This document shows, piece by piece, positions 46,001 through 56,200 of a stretch of 64,000 bases of DNA. Numbering within the stretch: the stretch's first letter is position 1; each line of letters starts with the position of its first letter. The notes beneath the pieces were generated by a model, which saw nothing but the letters and a program-made list of their open reading frames with translations, had not been told where the DNA came from and made no database searches. The DNA is taken from positions 62,001 through 126,000 of the forward strand of contig NZ_RKST01000001.1 in the NCBI RefSeq assembly GCF_003934165.1, in the 5' to 3' direction. Origin of the DNA: Borborobacter arsenicus (lineage in GTDB: Bacteria; Pseudomonadota; Alphaproteobacteria; Rhizobiales; Rhizobiaceae). Made by a program: the position numbers and the translations under genes.

Positions 46001-46372
46001 TCACGCATCGCCCAGATAGGATTTGATCGTTTCGATGAAGCGCGGCACCGAGATCGGCTTCGAAATATAGGCCTCGCAACCGCCCTGGCGGATACGCTCC
46101 TCATCGCCCTTCATGGCGAATGCCGTAACCGCGATGACCGGTATAACATGGAGGTCGTCATCCTCCTTCAGCCACTTCGTCACCTCCAGGCCCGACACTT
46201 CCGGGAGTTGAATATCCATGAGGATGAGGTCCGGCCGCTCGGCGCGCGCCAAATCCAGCGCCTCGAGACCATTGCGCGTGCGCACCGTCTCATAGCCGCT
46301 TGCTTCGATCAGGTCGCGGAAGAGCTTCATATTGAGCTCATTATCCTCGACGATCATCACCTTCTTAGCCAT
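46001..46372 (-). CDS. divK: Single-domain response regulator DivK
   Basis: DivK controls the CtrA phosphorelay and cell-cycle progression. The 123 residues are a receiver domain only, with D53 in [11 protein letters not shown], the acidic pair E9-D10, and a late Lys in [10 protein letters not shown]. The divK-pleD order is conserved in alphaproteobacteria. It lies divergent from the lipoprotein gene across 239 bases. Confidence 0.97.
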   Translation of the reverse strand: MAKKVMIVEDNELNMKLFRDLIEASGYETVRTRNGLEALDLARAERPDLILMDIQLPEVSGLEVTKWLKEDDDLHVIPVIAVTAFAMKGDEERIRQGGCEAYISKPISVPRFIETIKSYLGDA

Positions 46373-46611
46373 AGATATCCCGTCCCAACTGCCGATCGCG
46401 CCGACTGCAAATCTATCGACGTGCCTGCCGATGGCACCAAACCCGTCGCGAGACTAACCCAAGATGATTGACGAAACGCAAACCGCCAATCCGCCAGGCG
46501 CAATGTTTCAACTGTCCGAAATCTGCCCCGTGCCATGCTGCGATGGTGCCACTGGACTCCGTCCTCCCGATAGATACGGTGTCAGCGGGGTATATCAGGG
46601 GATGGGCAGTT

Positions 46612-47046
46612 ATGAAAATCAAAGCCGCTTGCGCCATGGTCGCGCTGACATTTGCATTGGCCGCGTGCGCAACGCCGCCAAAGCAGGTTTCCTTCAAGAA
46701 TTCGGAGACATACAATCTGGGCAAGGACGAAACCTGGGAGAGGCTGCTGTCGTACTTCACCAGCAACCATGTACAGATCAAGACGATCGAAAAGGACAGC
46801 GGCGTCATCTATGCCGAGAGATCGACGATCGACGCCAGCATGGCCGATTGCGGGGAAGCGCCGCTGATGGCCGAAATAGCCCGGACGGGGACGCTCAATG
46901 TTTTCGTCCGACCGAAAGGCGGGCAGACAGAGGTCACCGTCAATTCCGAGTTCAAGGTGATTCGCATGTTCGACAACCAGACCTTCACTGTAGCGTGCTT
47001 CTCGACCGGTGTGCTCGAAACGTCGATCCTGGCGAGCATCCGATGA
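46612..47046 (+). CDS. Predicted lipoprotein, unknown
   Basis: The 144-residue protein has a lipoprotein signal peptide (MKIKAACAMVALTFALAAC, lipobox LAAC at about 16-19). The mature part includes DETWERLLSYFTSNHVQIKT and DNQTFTVACFSTGVLE, with two further Cys residues that may form a disulfide. I do not recognise the family. The ATG at 46612 is preferred because it begins the signal peptide. It overlaps the DUF3572 gene by four bases. Confidence 0.8.
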   Translation: MKIKAACAMVALTFALAACATPPKQVSFKNSETYNLGKDETWERLLSYFTSNHVQIKTIEKDSGVIYAERSTIDASMADCGEAPLMAEIARTGTLNVFVRPKGGQTEVTVNSEFKVIRMFDNQTFTVACFSTGVLETSILASIR

Positions 47047-47345
47047 AGGCAACCGCGACATCGGGCCGCGAGGGCGCCGAGGCCATCGCGATACAGGCAC
47101 TCGGCTTCATCGCTGCCGATCCGGAACTGCTGCCGCGGTTCCTGGCCCTCACCGGCATCGAAGCTTCGGCAATAAGGCAGGCGGCAATGGAGCCGGGCTT
47201 TCTTGCCGGCGTGCTGCAATTCGTCCTCGCGCATGAGCCGACGCTGATGCGCTTTTCCGAAGAATCCGGCATCGCGCCCGCGATCATTTCCGGTGCCCTG
47301 CGACACCTGCCTTTGGGCGACGACCACCACCAGACATCGATATGA
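47043..47345 (+). CDS. DUF3572 family protein
   Basis: The 100-residue helical protein opens MKATATSGREGAEAIAIQAL, with GFIAADPELLPRFLALTGIE, the hallmark of DUF3572. This family is found next to divK/pleD in many alphaproteobacteria. The function is unknown. It overlaps its neighbours by four bases on both sides, so it is translated as part of a three-gene operon. Confidence 0.88.
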   Translation: MKATATSGREGAEAIAIQALGFIAADPELLPRFLALTGIEASAIRQAAMEPGFLAGVLQFVLAHEPTLMRFSEESGIAPAIISGALRHLPLGDDHHQTSI

Positions 47346-47995
47346 GCGACGATCCCGAAACCGCCCGGCAGATCGCCGAGCTTGCACGCGATGACCGCCC
47401 GCTGCTGGCGCTGGACGTCGATGAAGTCGTGCTCGAATTCCTGCGGCCGCTCACCGGCTTCCTTGACGCGCAAGACCTCGAACTCAGGGTCAAATCCTTC
47501 CATCTGCACGGCAATGTCTTCGATCGCCAGAGCGGTGAAGCGGTGGAGGACGAGCGCGTGTCGGCCATGATGGAGCAGTTCTTCCTGGTGCAGGACGAAT
47601 GGCAGACAGCCGCCGAAGGTGCCGCCGACGCGCTGGCGCCACTGGCCGAAAAGGCGGAGATCGTGATGCTGACCGCCATGCCGCACCGGCACCGGGCACG
47701 ACGCCGGGCATTGCTCGACCAACTCGGCTTCCCCTACCCGCTGGTGACGACCGAACGCGCCAAGGGCCCGGCCATCCGCCAATTGCGCGGCCACCATTTG
47801 CGCCCGGTCGCCTTTGTCGACGATCTTGCCAACAATCTCGTCTCGGTACGCACCTCGGTGGCGGATGCGCATCTGTTCCACCTGATGGCGCATACCGGCT
47901 TCCGCGCCCTGATGCCGCCGCTGCCGGATGGGATCGAACCCGTGAAGAATTGGCGCGAAGCCGGTCCGCGGATCGCCGCCTCGCTCGGCATCTGA
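47342..47995 (+). CDS. HAD superfamily hydrolase-like protein
   Basis: The 217-residue protein has HAD motifs: LLALDVDEVVLEF (motif I DxD), IVMLTAMPHRHRA (motif II), a Lys in TERAKGPAI, and FVDDLANNL (motif IV). A cap insertion appears at about residues 40-90. The substrate is unknown, probably a phosphoester. It is the last gene of the lipoprotein-DUF3572-HAD operon. Confidence 0.85.
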   Translation: MSDDPETARQIAELARDDRPLLALDVDEVVLEFLRPLTGFLDAQDLELRVKSFHLHGNVFDRQSGEAVEDERVSAMMEQFFLVQDEWQTAAEGAADALAPLAEKAEIVMLTAMPHRHRARRRALLDQLGFPYPLVTTERAKGPAIRQLRGHHLRPVAFVDDLANNLVSVRTSVADAHLFHLMAHTGFRALMPPLPDGIEPVKNWREAGPRIAASLGI

Positions 47996-48005
47996 GACGG
48001 CCCGG

Positions 48006-48581
48006 TCAGATCGCAAGGCGCATCAGCGGCCGCCCTGGCTTGCGCTCGACCACCCGCTTGAAGCCGGCCTTTTCGAACACCCTGGTCGAGCCGACGAACA
48101 GGCCGATCGAACGCGAATCCTTCGACAAATCCATCGGGCAGGCATCGAGAGTAAGCGCGCCGTTCTGCCGGGCAAAATCGATGCCCGCGGCGACGAGACG
48201 GTGGGTAAGGCCATGCCCACGCGCCTTGCTGCGAATGAAAAAGCACGAGATCGCCCAGACGGCCGGATCGGCGGCTTCTTCAGCCAACAGGGGTGCGGAG
48301 CCCCTGCCCGCATTGTTCCACTCCGGCACATCGGCGCGCGGCCCGATCTGCATCCAGCCCACCGCCCGATCGTCCTCGAAGGCGAGCAGGCCCGGCGGCG
48401 GTCCTGATTCGATACGGGTGCGGATGAACTGCTTGTTGCTTTCGCGGTCGTTCTCGCGCCGCTTTGCCGGCGGCAGCCGGAAATGCGTACACCAGCAGCC
48501 ATAGCAGGCACCCTGCTTGCCGAACAAATCCTCGAATTTCGGCCATAGGTCAGCCGTCAGCGGCACGATTTTCGATGTCAT
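48006..48581 (-). CDS. GNAT family N-acetyltransferase
   Basis: The 191-residue acetyltransferase has the acetyl-CoA-binding motif RSKARGHGLTHRLVAAGIDF, preceded by the beta-strand AVWAISCFFI. An N-terminal Cys-rich stretch (GACYGCWCTHF) is typical of a YafP/Cys-containing subfamily. The substrate is unknown. It is divergent from dinB across about 67 bases that contain the SOS box. Confidence 0.85.
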   Translation of the reverse strand: MTSKIVPLTADLWPKFEDLFGKQGACYGCWCTHFRLPPAKRRENDRESNKQFIRTRIESGPPPGLLAFEDDRAVGWMQIGPRADVPEWNNAGRGSAPLLAEEAADPAVWAISCFFIRSKARGHGLTHRLVAAGIDFARQNGALTLDACPMDLSKDSRSIGLFVGSTRVFEKAGFKRVVERKPGRPLMRLAI

Positions 48582-48639
48582 GGCTCACCTCTGCGCATCC
48601 TGCCTTGTGGGCGTCGAACGGGTAGCCTAAAATTGCGAT

Positions 48640-48654
48640 GTTCTCATTATGTTC
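48640..48654 (+). promoter_or_regulatory. LexA (SOS) box upstream of dinB
   Basis: GTTC (48640-48643)-N7-GTTC (48651-48654) exactly matches the alphaproteobacterial LexA operator. It lies 7 to 21 bases upstream of the dinB ATG at 48661 and overlaps the alternative ATG at 48649. Repression here would block dinB in undamaged cells. Confidence 0.8.
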
Positions 48655-48660
48655 GCAGTC

Positions 48661-50013
48661 ATGGCCGCTTCTGTCAACGATCCCAGCCAAGGTTTTTGCC
48701 GCGACTGCCTGGCATTGCAGCGCGATAGCCAGCCACGTTGCACGCAATGCGGCAGCCCCAGGCTGGCGCGTCATGCCGAGCTTTACCGGCTGCATCTGGC
48801 ACATATCGATTGCGACGCTTTCTATGCGGCCGTCGAAAAGCGCGACAACCCGGAATTGCGCGACAAGCCGGTCATCATCGGCGGGGGAAAACGCGGCGTG
48901 GTTTCGACTGCCTGCTACATTGCCCGCATCAAGGGCGTGCGCTCTGCCATGCCGATGTTCAAGGCACTCGAGGCCTGCCCGGAAGCAACCGTCATCAAGC
49001 CCGACATGGAAAAATATGTCCGCGTCGGCCGCGAAATCCGCGCCATGATGCAGGCGCTGACGCCGCTGGTCGAGCCGATCTCCATCGACGAAGCCTTTCT
49101 CGACCTTGGCGGAACCGAGCGCCTGCATGGAAAGCCGCCGGCGCTGGTGCTGGCGAACTTCGCCGCCGCGGTCGAACGCGAAATCGGCATTACCGTCTCG
49201 GTCGGTCTCTCCTATTGCAAGTTCCTCGCCAAGGTGGCGTCGGACTTCCGCAAGCCGCGCGGCTTTTCGGTGATCGGGGAAGCCGAAGCGGTGGGGTTTC
49301 TTGCCGAGCAACCGGTGACGCTGATCTGGGGCGTGGGCAAGGCCTTTGCGGCAACCCTTGCCAATGACGGCATCCGCATGATCGGCCAGTTGCAGCGCAT
49401 GGAGCGGGACGAGCTGATGCGGCGCTACGGCACGATGGGCAACCGGCTCTACCGCCTGTCGCGCGGCCAGGACGACCGCAGTGTGCATTCTGATCACGAC
49501 GCCAAGAGCGTGTCGGCCGAAACTACTTTCGATACCGACCTCGCCTCGCCCGCCGATCTTGTGCCGGTGTTGCGGGCGCTGGCCGAAAAGGTCTCGGCGC
49601 GACTGAAGAAATCCGGCATTGCCGGGCGCACCGTGGTGCTGAAGCTGAAGACGCAGGACTTCAAGATCCGCACCCGCAACCGCCAGCTTGCCGATCCGAC
49701 GCGGCTGGCCGACCGCATTTTCCTTACCGGGCTGCAGCTTCTGGAGAAGGAGACCGATGGCACCAAATACCGGCTGCTGGGCATCGGCGTCAGCGACTTG
49801 TCGAGCGTCGACAAGGCCGATCCGCCCGACCTGATCGACGTGCAGGCGCGCAAGCGTGCGCTGGCCGAAGGTGCCATCGACGCACTGCGCGACAAGTTCG
49901 GCCGCAAGGCGGTCGAGACCGGCTATACATTCGGCAAGGGACATCGCGGCCGCCCTGCCCGCCCCGACGAGGATGAGGGCCCGGAGGTGCAGCATCCCTG
50001 GGAGCGGAATTAG
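48661..50013 (+). CDS. dinB: DNA polymerase IV (translesion, N-terminal zinc ribbon)
   Basis: The Y-family polymerase copies past damaged bases. The 450 residues begin with a C4 zinc motif, C13-x2-C16 and C27-x2-C30, found in rhizobial DinB but not in E. coli. The catalytic core follows with [28 protein letters not shown], and [16 protein letters not shown]. The C-terminal tail is basic and ends WERN, with no clear beta-clamp peptide seen by eye. I chose the ATG at 48661; the ATG at 48649 is possible but would put the SOS box over the start codon. Confidence 0.94.
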   Translation: MAASVNDPSQGFCRDCLALQRDSQPRCTQCGSPRLARHAELYRLHLAHIDCDAFYAAVEKRDNPELRDKPVIIGGGKRGVVSTACYIARIKGVRSAMPMFKALEACPEATVIKPDMEKYVRVGREIRAMMQALTPLVEPISIDEAFLDLGGTERLHGKPPALVLANFAAAVEREIGITVSVGLSYCKFLAKVASDFRKPRGFSVIGEAEAVGFLAEQPVTLIWGVGKAFAATLANDGIRMIGQLQRMERDELMRRYGTMGNRLYRLSRGQDDRSVHSDHDAKSVSAETTFDTDLASPADLVPVLRALAEKVSARLKKSGIAGRTVVLKLKTQDFKIRTRNRQLADPTRLADRIFLTGLQLLEKETDGTKYRLLGIGVSDLSSVDKADPPDLIDVQARKRALAEGAIDALRDKFGRKAVETGYTFGKGHRGRPARPDEDEGPEVQHPWERN

Positions 50014-50668
50014 CAACCCACGTCCTGCGAGGCCCACAGTTTTCCGTTGCCCGCAAATGCGTCTGGTGGCCTTTGCCCCGCCCTTAGCTGCCTCGCTGCG
50101 CTCGTCGCTGGCGGGGGCCCGAATGGCCAGACGCAGGCCAAGGGTGCGGTTTTCCGTTGCCACGCCCGCTTTCGCGTCTGGCCATTGTCAAAGAACATGG
50201 GAAGCGGGGCGCGAGGGCCTTGCCGTCCTAAGTTATGTTATGTGGCGCGACCTTCGCGCCCCGCCGGTGTTCTTGCCTTGAGTCCGGGATGCCGGCTCCT
50301 GCCGGCAAAGCCGCCCTCCAAGGCCCGGACCTGAGGGCTCATCACCCAGCAACGCCACCATCGCGTCACCGATCCGGCACCGTCCCCTCCACGCTCATCC
50401 GGTTCATGACCCGTGTTCCCGCGAGGGCGATGCCAGGAGCATGGGGGCGCAGGCGCAAGGTGGGGATGAGAAAGTGCGGCTGCAATGCCGGAAAGCAGGC
50501 AAAGCAAGGGCTTGTGGGCCAAGGTGGATGGATTCTGTCCACGCTTTCGGGGCAGAAACCCTGCCCTTTGCTATGGCTCCGGGCGTTCGTCGCTTCAAGC
50601 GACGATTGATCGGCTGCGTCGGCAACTCCTCCCCCCACAGGGGAGAGGAGCTCCAGTTTCTGTCAGGC
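50014..50668. other. Long gene-free region with direct and inverted repeats after dinB
   Basis: I see no coding frame with family support. GTTTTCCGTTGCC occurs twice (50039-50051 and 50149-50161), and AATGGCCAGACGC (50122-50134) is the exact inverse of GCGTCTGGCCATT (50174-50186). Small GC-rich hairpins follow. The carboxynorspermidine synthase gene ends at 50669 and probably terminates somewhere in here. Confidence 0.4.
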
Positions 50669-51904
50669 TCAGGCCAGAGGTTGGTCGTTCTCGCCTTCGC
50701 GGATGCGGGTGGGAAGGCCGATCCTGCCGAGCAGGTCGAGGAACGGGCGCGGCGGCAGCTCCTCGACATTGGCCATGGTCTTGACGTCCCATTCGCCCGA
50801 AGCAATCAGCATAGCGGCCGCCACTGCTGGCACACCCGCCGTATAGGAGATGCCCTGGCTGCCGACTTCCTCGTAGGCCTGCTTGTGGTCGGCAATGTTG
50901 TAGATGAAGATTTCGCGCTGCTTGCCGTCCTTCACGCCCTTGACCAGATCGCCGATGCAGGTCTTGCCGGTATAGTCGGGCGCCAGCGAGGACGGGTCGG
51001 GCAGGACCGCCTTGACCACCTTGAGCGGCACGACTTCCTGCCCCTCGGCCGTCTTGATCGGCTGTTCGGACAGAAGGCCGAGATTCTTCAGCACCGTGAA
51101 GACGTTGATATAGTGGTCGCCAAAACCCATCCAGAAGCGGATGGTGGGCACATCGAGGTGGCGCGAAAGCGAATGGATCTCGTCATGTCCGGTCAGATAG
51201 GTCGGGCTCTTGCCGACGACCGGCAGGTCCCAGTCCTGACGGACCTCGAACATCTTGTTGGTCTTCCACTCGCGGTCCTGCCAGGTCATGACGCGGCCGG
51301 TGAATTCGCGGAAATTGATCTCCGGATCAAAATTGGTCGCGAAATAGCGGCCATGGCTGCCAGCATTGACATCGATGATGTCGATGGAATCGACCCGGTC
51401 GAAATAATCGTCCACCGCAAGCTTGGCATAGGCATTGACGACGCCGGGATCAAAGCCCGCGCCGAGAATGGCGGTGACGCCAGCCTTCTTGCAGTCTTCC
51501 TGCCGCTTCCACTCATAATTGGCATACCACGGGGCGTTCTCGCAGATCTTCAGCGGGTCCTCGTGGATGGCGGTGTCGATATAGGCAGCCCCGGTCTCGA
51601 TACAGGCCGAAAGCACCGACATGTTCACGAAAGGAGAACCGACATTGATGACGATGCGTGCATCCGTGCGGCCGATCAGCGCCTTGGTTGCAGCCACATC
51701 CATCGCGTCGAGTGCATGAGCCTCGATGACGCCCTTAACCTTCAGGCTCTTCTTTTCCTGCACTGAAGCGACGATCTCACGGCATTTTTCGACCGTGCGT
51801 GAGGCGACATGGATATCGCCGAGGACATCGTTGTTTTGCGCGCACTTATGCGCCACGACCTGCGCCACACCGCCGGCGCCGATAATGAGCACGTTCTTCT
51901 TCAT
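50669..51904 (-). CDS. Carboxynorspermidine synthase (saccharopine dehydrogenase family)
   Basis: This enzyme condenses L-aspartate semialdehyde with putrescine or diaminopropane and reduces the imine with NADPH, giving carboxyspermidine or carboxynorspermidine. The 411 residues open with the Rossmann motif NVLIIGAGGVAQVVAH and include YIDTAIHEDPLKI and GAGFDPGVVNAYAKLA. The nspC gene lies 46 bases upstream, so the alternative (S-adenosylmethionine-independent) polyamine route is complete. A plain saccharopine reductase is less likely. Confidence 0.9.
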   Translation of the reverse strand: MKKNVLIIGAGGVAQVVAHKCAQNNDVLGDIHVASRTVEKCREIVASVQEKKSLKVKGVIEAHALDAMDVAATKALIGRTDARIVINVGSPFVNMSVLSACIETGAAYIDTAIHEDPLKICENAPWYANYEWKRQEDCKKAGVTAILGAGFDPGVVNAYAKLAVDDYFDRVDSIDIIDVNAGSHGRYFATNFDPEINFREFTGRVMTWQDREWKTNKMFEVRQDWDLPVVGKSPTYLTGHDEIHSLSRHLDVPTIRFWMGFGDHYINVFTVLKNLGLLSEQPIKTAEGQEVVPLKVVKAVLPDPSSLAPDYTGKTCIGDLVKGVKDGKQREIFIYNIADHKQAYEEVGSQGISYTAGVPAVAAAMLIASGEWDVKTMANVEELPPRPFLDLLGRIGLPTRIREGENDQPLA

Positions 51905-51950
51905 TCGTTGTCAAACATCCTTGTCTTGAAGGGTGAGAGATTGCAGCGCC

Positions 51951-53054
51951 TTACGAAAGGTTCTGCTCGTAATCCGCATAGGTGAATTCGCGGACGAGAT
52001 TGACCGATCCGTCGAGTTCGCGGATCGCGATGGCTGGCATTTTCACGCCATTGAACCAGTTCTTCTTGACCATAGTATAACCGGCGGCATCCTGAATCGA
52101 AATGCGGTCGCCGACCTTCAGTTCCCGCTCGAAGCGGAACGTGCCGAAAATATCGCCGGCCAGGCAGGACTTGCCGCACACCATGACCTCATGCGGTCCG
52201 GTATCCGGCTCGATGCGGGCGTTTTCACGATAGATGAGCAGGTCGAGCATATGCGCCTCGATCGAGGAATCGACGATGGCCAGATGCTTGCCGTTGAACA
52301 GGGTATCCAGGACCGAGACCTCAAGCGTGGTGCTTTTGGTGATCGAGGCTTCGCCCGGCTCCAGATAGACCTGAACGCCGTAGCGCCCGGCAAACGCCTT
52401 GAGCCGCTCGGCGAATGCATCCAGAGGATAATCATCGCCGGTGAAATGGATGCCGCCGCCAAGGCTCACCCATTCGGCCCGCTTGAGCAGCGCGCCGAAC
52501 TTCTCCTCGATCTGCGACAGCATGCGATCGAACAGGGAAAAATCGGCGTTCTCGCAATTGTTGTGGATCATGAAACCGCTGATGCGGTCCATGACGGCCT
52601 CGACGCGCGCCACGTCCCATTCACCCAGACGGCTGAACGGGCGGGCCGGGTCGGCAAGATCGAAGGTGGAGGAACTTACCTGCGGGTTGAGCCGAAGCCC
52701 GCGCACGATGCCGGAGGCCTTGTCGGCGAAGCGCTCCAACTGACCGATGGAATTGAATATGATCTTGTCGGCGTGCGAGATGACTTCTTCGATCTCGTTG
52801 TCGGCATAGGCAACGCTATAGGCATGGGTCTCGCCGCCGAACTTCTCGCGACCAAGGCGAACCTCGTAGAGCGAGGACGAGGTGGTGCCGTCCATATAGT
52901 CACGCATGGTCTCGAAGGCCGACCATGTGGCGAAGCATTTCAGCGCCAGCAGTGCCTTGGCGCCGGATTTCTCGCGCAGATAGGCGATCTTCTCCATGTT
53001 TTGCAGGAGTTTGGCCTTGTCGATCAGGTAATAAGGGGTCGCAAGTGCGGTCAT
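51951..53054 (-). CDS. nspC: Carboxynorspermidine decarboxylase
   Basis: This PLP-dependent alanine-racemase-fold enzyme decarboxylates carboxy(nor)spermidine to (nor)spermidine. The 367 residues show K39 (LLALKCFATWS) as the Schiff-base lysine, VSLGGGIHFTGDDYP for the phosphate loop, and VMVCGKSCLAGD with the Cys at the dimer interface. It is first in the polyamine operon, cotranscribed with the synthase. Confidence 0.95.
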   Translation of the reverse strand: MTALATPYYLIDKAKLLQNMEKIAYLREKSGAKALLALKCFATWSAFETMRDYMDGTTSSSLYEVRLGREKFGGETHAYSVAYADNEIEEVISHADKIIFNSIGQLERFADKASGIVRGLRLNPQVSSSTFDLADPARPFSRLGEWDVARVEAVMDRISGFMIHNNCENADFSLFDRMLSQIEEKFGALLKRAEWVSLGGGIHFTGDDYPLDAFAERLKAFAGRYGVQVYLEPGEASITKSTTLEVSVLDTLFNGKHLAIVDSSIEAHMLDLLIYRENARIEPDTGPHEVMVCGKSCLAGDIFGTFRFERELKVGDRISIQDAAGYTMVKKNWFNGVKMPAIAIRELDGSVNLVREFTYADYEQNLS

Positions 53055-53230
53055 GGGCTCGGCGTCGTCAAAAGGTCGGGAACGGGCCTTATAGGCGACG
53101 TGGCCAAAATGGCAAATCCGGCGCTTGCGGCGGGCTTAAAGGCCGCAGTGCGATGGCTGTGAAATCAGCCAATTACTCTGAAGCAAGATGACTTCTCCCT
53201 GAATCGCCATCTCACTCCAAGTTTTTGTTT

Positions 53231-53283
53231 TTAGAGCATGATCTTATCCGAAAAGTCTGCAACTTTTCGGGATCATGCTCTAA
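53231..53283. repeat. Rhizobial palindromic intergenic repeat overlapping the dnaE stop
   Basis: TTAGAGCATGATC (53231-53243) pairs with GATCATGCTCTAA (53271-53283), enclosing CCGAAAAGT/ACTTTTCGG (53248-53256/53262-53270). I recall this as a high-copy palindromic element of rhizobial genomes. The dnaE stop codon (53280-53282) is inside its right arm. Confidence 0.85.
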
Positions 53284-56200
53284 ACTAGCTCGACCTCGAC
53301 CACGCCGGGCACTGCCTGCATCGCCGACGCGATCTGTTGTGAGATGCGGTAGCGGTCAGGCAGTCCGATCTCCACCTCGCCCTGGGCGCCGTCCTTGATG
53401 ACGACGATGCTGACCTGACCTTCGCCGCGCTGGCCAAGCTGAGATTGCAGTGCAGCGACGGGCGCGTCGTTGCGCACGAAGATACGCAGGTGCTTCTGGA
53501 CCTGGCTGGCGGCATCGTCCAGCGACTTCACGGTCTGGATACGCAAATTGATGCCTTCGGGCCGATCCTCGGCCGCGACCTCGATGACCACCGATTTGCC
53601 GGCCTCCAACAGGTCGCGATATTGCGCCAACGTCTCGGAAAACATCACGGCTTCGAACTGGCCGGTGGTGTCGGACAGCATGACCACGCCCATCTTGTTG
53701 CCGGTGCGGGTCTTGCGCTCCTGCTTGGAGGTGACGGTGCCGGCAAGCCTTCCGGCGGTGGCCCCGCGCTTGACCGCCGCGGAGAACTCCGTCCAGCTCT
53801 GCACGCGCATCTTTTCCAGCGCCGATTTATATTCGTCGAGCGGATGAGCCGAGAGGTAGAAGCCGACCACCTGAAACTCGCGATGCAGCCGCTCGGCCGG
53901 CAGCCAGGGATCTGTAACCGGCAGATGCAGGGTCTGCGCCTGCCCGCTGAAGGCGCTGCCAAAAATATCGACCTGGCCGGAGGCGGCGTTTTCCTGCGCG
54001 CGGGCAGCCATGCCCATCATGCGCTCCACGCCAGCCATCAGCGCGGCACGATCCTGGCCGAAACAATCGAAGGCGCCGGCCATGATCAGGCTTTCGAAGA
54101 CGCGCTTGCCGACGACGCGCGGATCGATGCGCTCGCAGAAATCGGCAAGGCTGGCAAAGGGCTTTTCGGCGCGCTTGGCCACGATGTGCTCGACCGCCGC
54201 ATCGCCCACGCCTTTCAGCGCCGCCAGCGAATAGAAGATGCGGTTTTCGCCGACCTCGAAATCGCGAAACGAGGTCATCACCGAAGGGGCGACGACATCG
54301 ATGCCGAGCCGCAGCGCATCCTGGCGGAAATCAGCGAGCTTGTCGGTATTGCCCATGTCGAGCGTCATTGAGGCGGCGAGGAATTCGACCGGGTAATGCG
54401 CCTTGAGATAGGCGGTCTGGTAGGACACGACCGCATAGGCGGCAGCGTGCGACTTGTTGAAGCCGTAGTCCGCGAATTTGGCCAGAAGATCGAAGATGAA
54501 ATCGGCCTGCGGCTTGGAGACGCCGCGCTCCACCGCACCGGAGACGAAGCGCTCCCGCTGCTTGTCCATCTCGGCGCGGATCTTCTTGCCCATGGCGCGG
54601 CGCAGAAGGTCGGCTTCGCCGAGCGAATAGCCGGCAAGCTCCTGCGCGATCTGCATGACCTGTTCCTGGTAAACGATGACGCCCTGCGTCTCCTTCACCA
54701 GATGGTCGATCTTGGGATGGATGGAGGCGATCTCCTCCTCGCCATGCTTGCGCGCATTGTAGGTGGGGATGTTCTCCATCGGGCCGGGCCGGTAGAGCGC
54801 CACCAGCGCAATCACGTCCTCGATGCGGTCGGGCTTCATGCCGACCAGCGCCTTGCGCATGCCGGCACTTTCAACCTGGAAGATGCCCACCGTCTCGCCG
54901 CGCGACAGCATGGCGTAGGTCTTTTCGTCGGCGAGCGGGATATGCGCCAGGTCGATGTCGATGCCACGCCGGCGGATGAGGCGCACGGCCTTGTCCAGCA
55001 CCGTCAGCGTCTTCAGGCCGAGGAAGTCGAACTTCACCAGCCCGGCCTCCTCCACCATCTTCATGTTGAACTGGGTGACCGGCATGTCGGAGCGCGGATC
55101 GCGATACATCGGCACCAGTTCCGACAGCGGCCGGTCGCCGATCACGATGCCGGCGGCGTGGGTGGAAGCGTGGCGATAAAGCCCTTCCAGCTTCTGGGCC
55201 ATGTCGAGAAGGGTCTGGACCGCCGGCTCTTTTTCCACCTCCTCGGCAAAGCGCGGCTCGCCTTCGATCGCCTGGGCCAGCGACACCGGATGCGCCGGAT
55301 TCTGCGGCACCATCTTGCACAGCCGGTCAACCTGGCCATAGGGCATCTGCAGCACGCGCCCGACATCGCGCAGCACCGCGCGCGCCTGCAGCGTTCCGAA
55401 GGTGATGATCTGGCCGACCTGATCGCGCCCATAGCGACCCTGGACGTAGCGGATGACCTCCTCGCGCCGGTCCTGGCAGAAGTCGATGTCGAAGTCCGGC
55501 ATCGACACGCGGTCGGGATTGAGGAAGCGCTCGAACAAGAGCGAGAAGCGCAGCGGGTCGATGTCGGTGATGGTCAGCGCATAGGCGACCAGCGAGCCTG
55601 CGCCGGAGCCGCGCCCCGGCCCGACGGGAATGTCATGCGCCTTGGCCCATTTGATGAAATCCGAGACGATGAGAAAGTAGCCGGGAAACTTCATGCGCTC
55701 GATGATGCCGAGCTCATATTCCAGCCGCTCGCGATATTGCTCCTCGGTGAAGCTTTCGGCGAGGCCGGCAGTGTCGAAGCGGTGCTGGAGCCCCTCGCGT
55801 GCCTGCCGGCGCAATTCCTCGGCCTCCGCCTTCTGTGCGGCTTCGGGATCGGCGGCGTCGCCGGTGAAATGCGGCAGGATCGGCTTGCGCTTCTGCGGAT
55901 AATAGGAGCAGCGCATGGCGATCTCGACCGTGTTGTCGAGCGCTTCGGGAATATCGGCGAAAAGCGCGACCATTTCGGCCTGGCTCTTCAGGTAATTGTC
56001 GGGTGACAGGCGGCGGCGCTCGTCGGAGGCAATCACCGAGCCGTCGGCAATGGCGATCAGCGCGTCATGGGCCTCGTAATCGTCGCGGGAGGGGAAAAAG
56101 GCCTCATTTGTGGCCACCAGCGGCAGGCCATGGCGATAGGCCAGATCGATGCTCGCAGCCTCGACTGCGCGGTCATAGCCGCCAAGCCGCTCCAGTTCGA

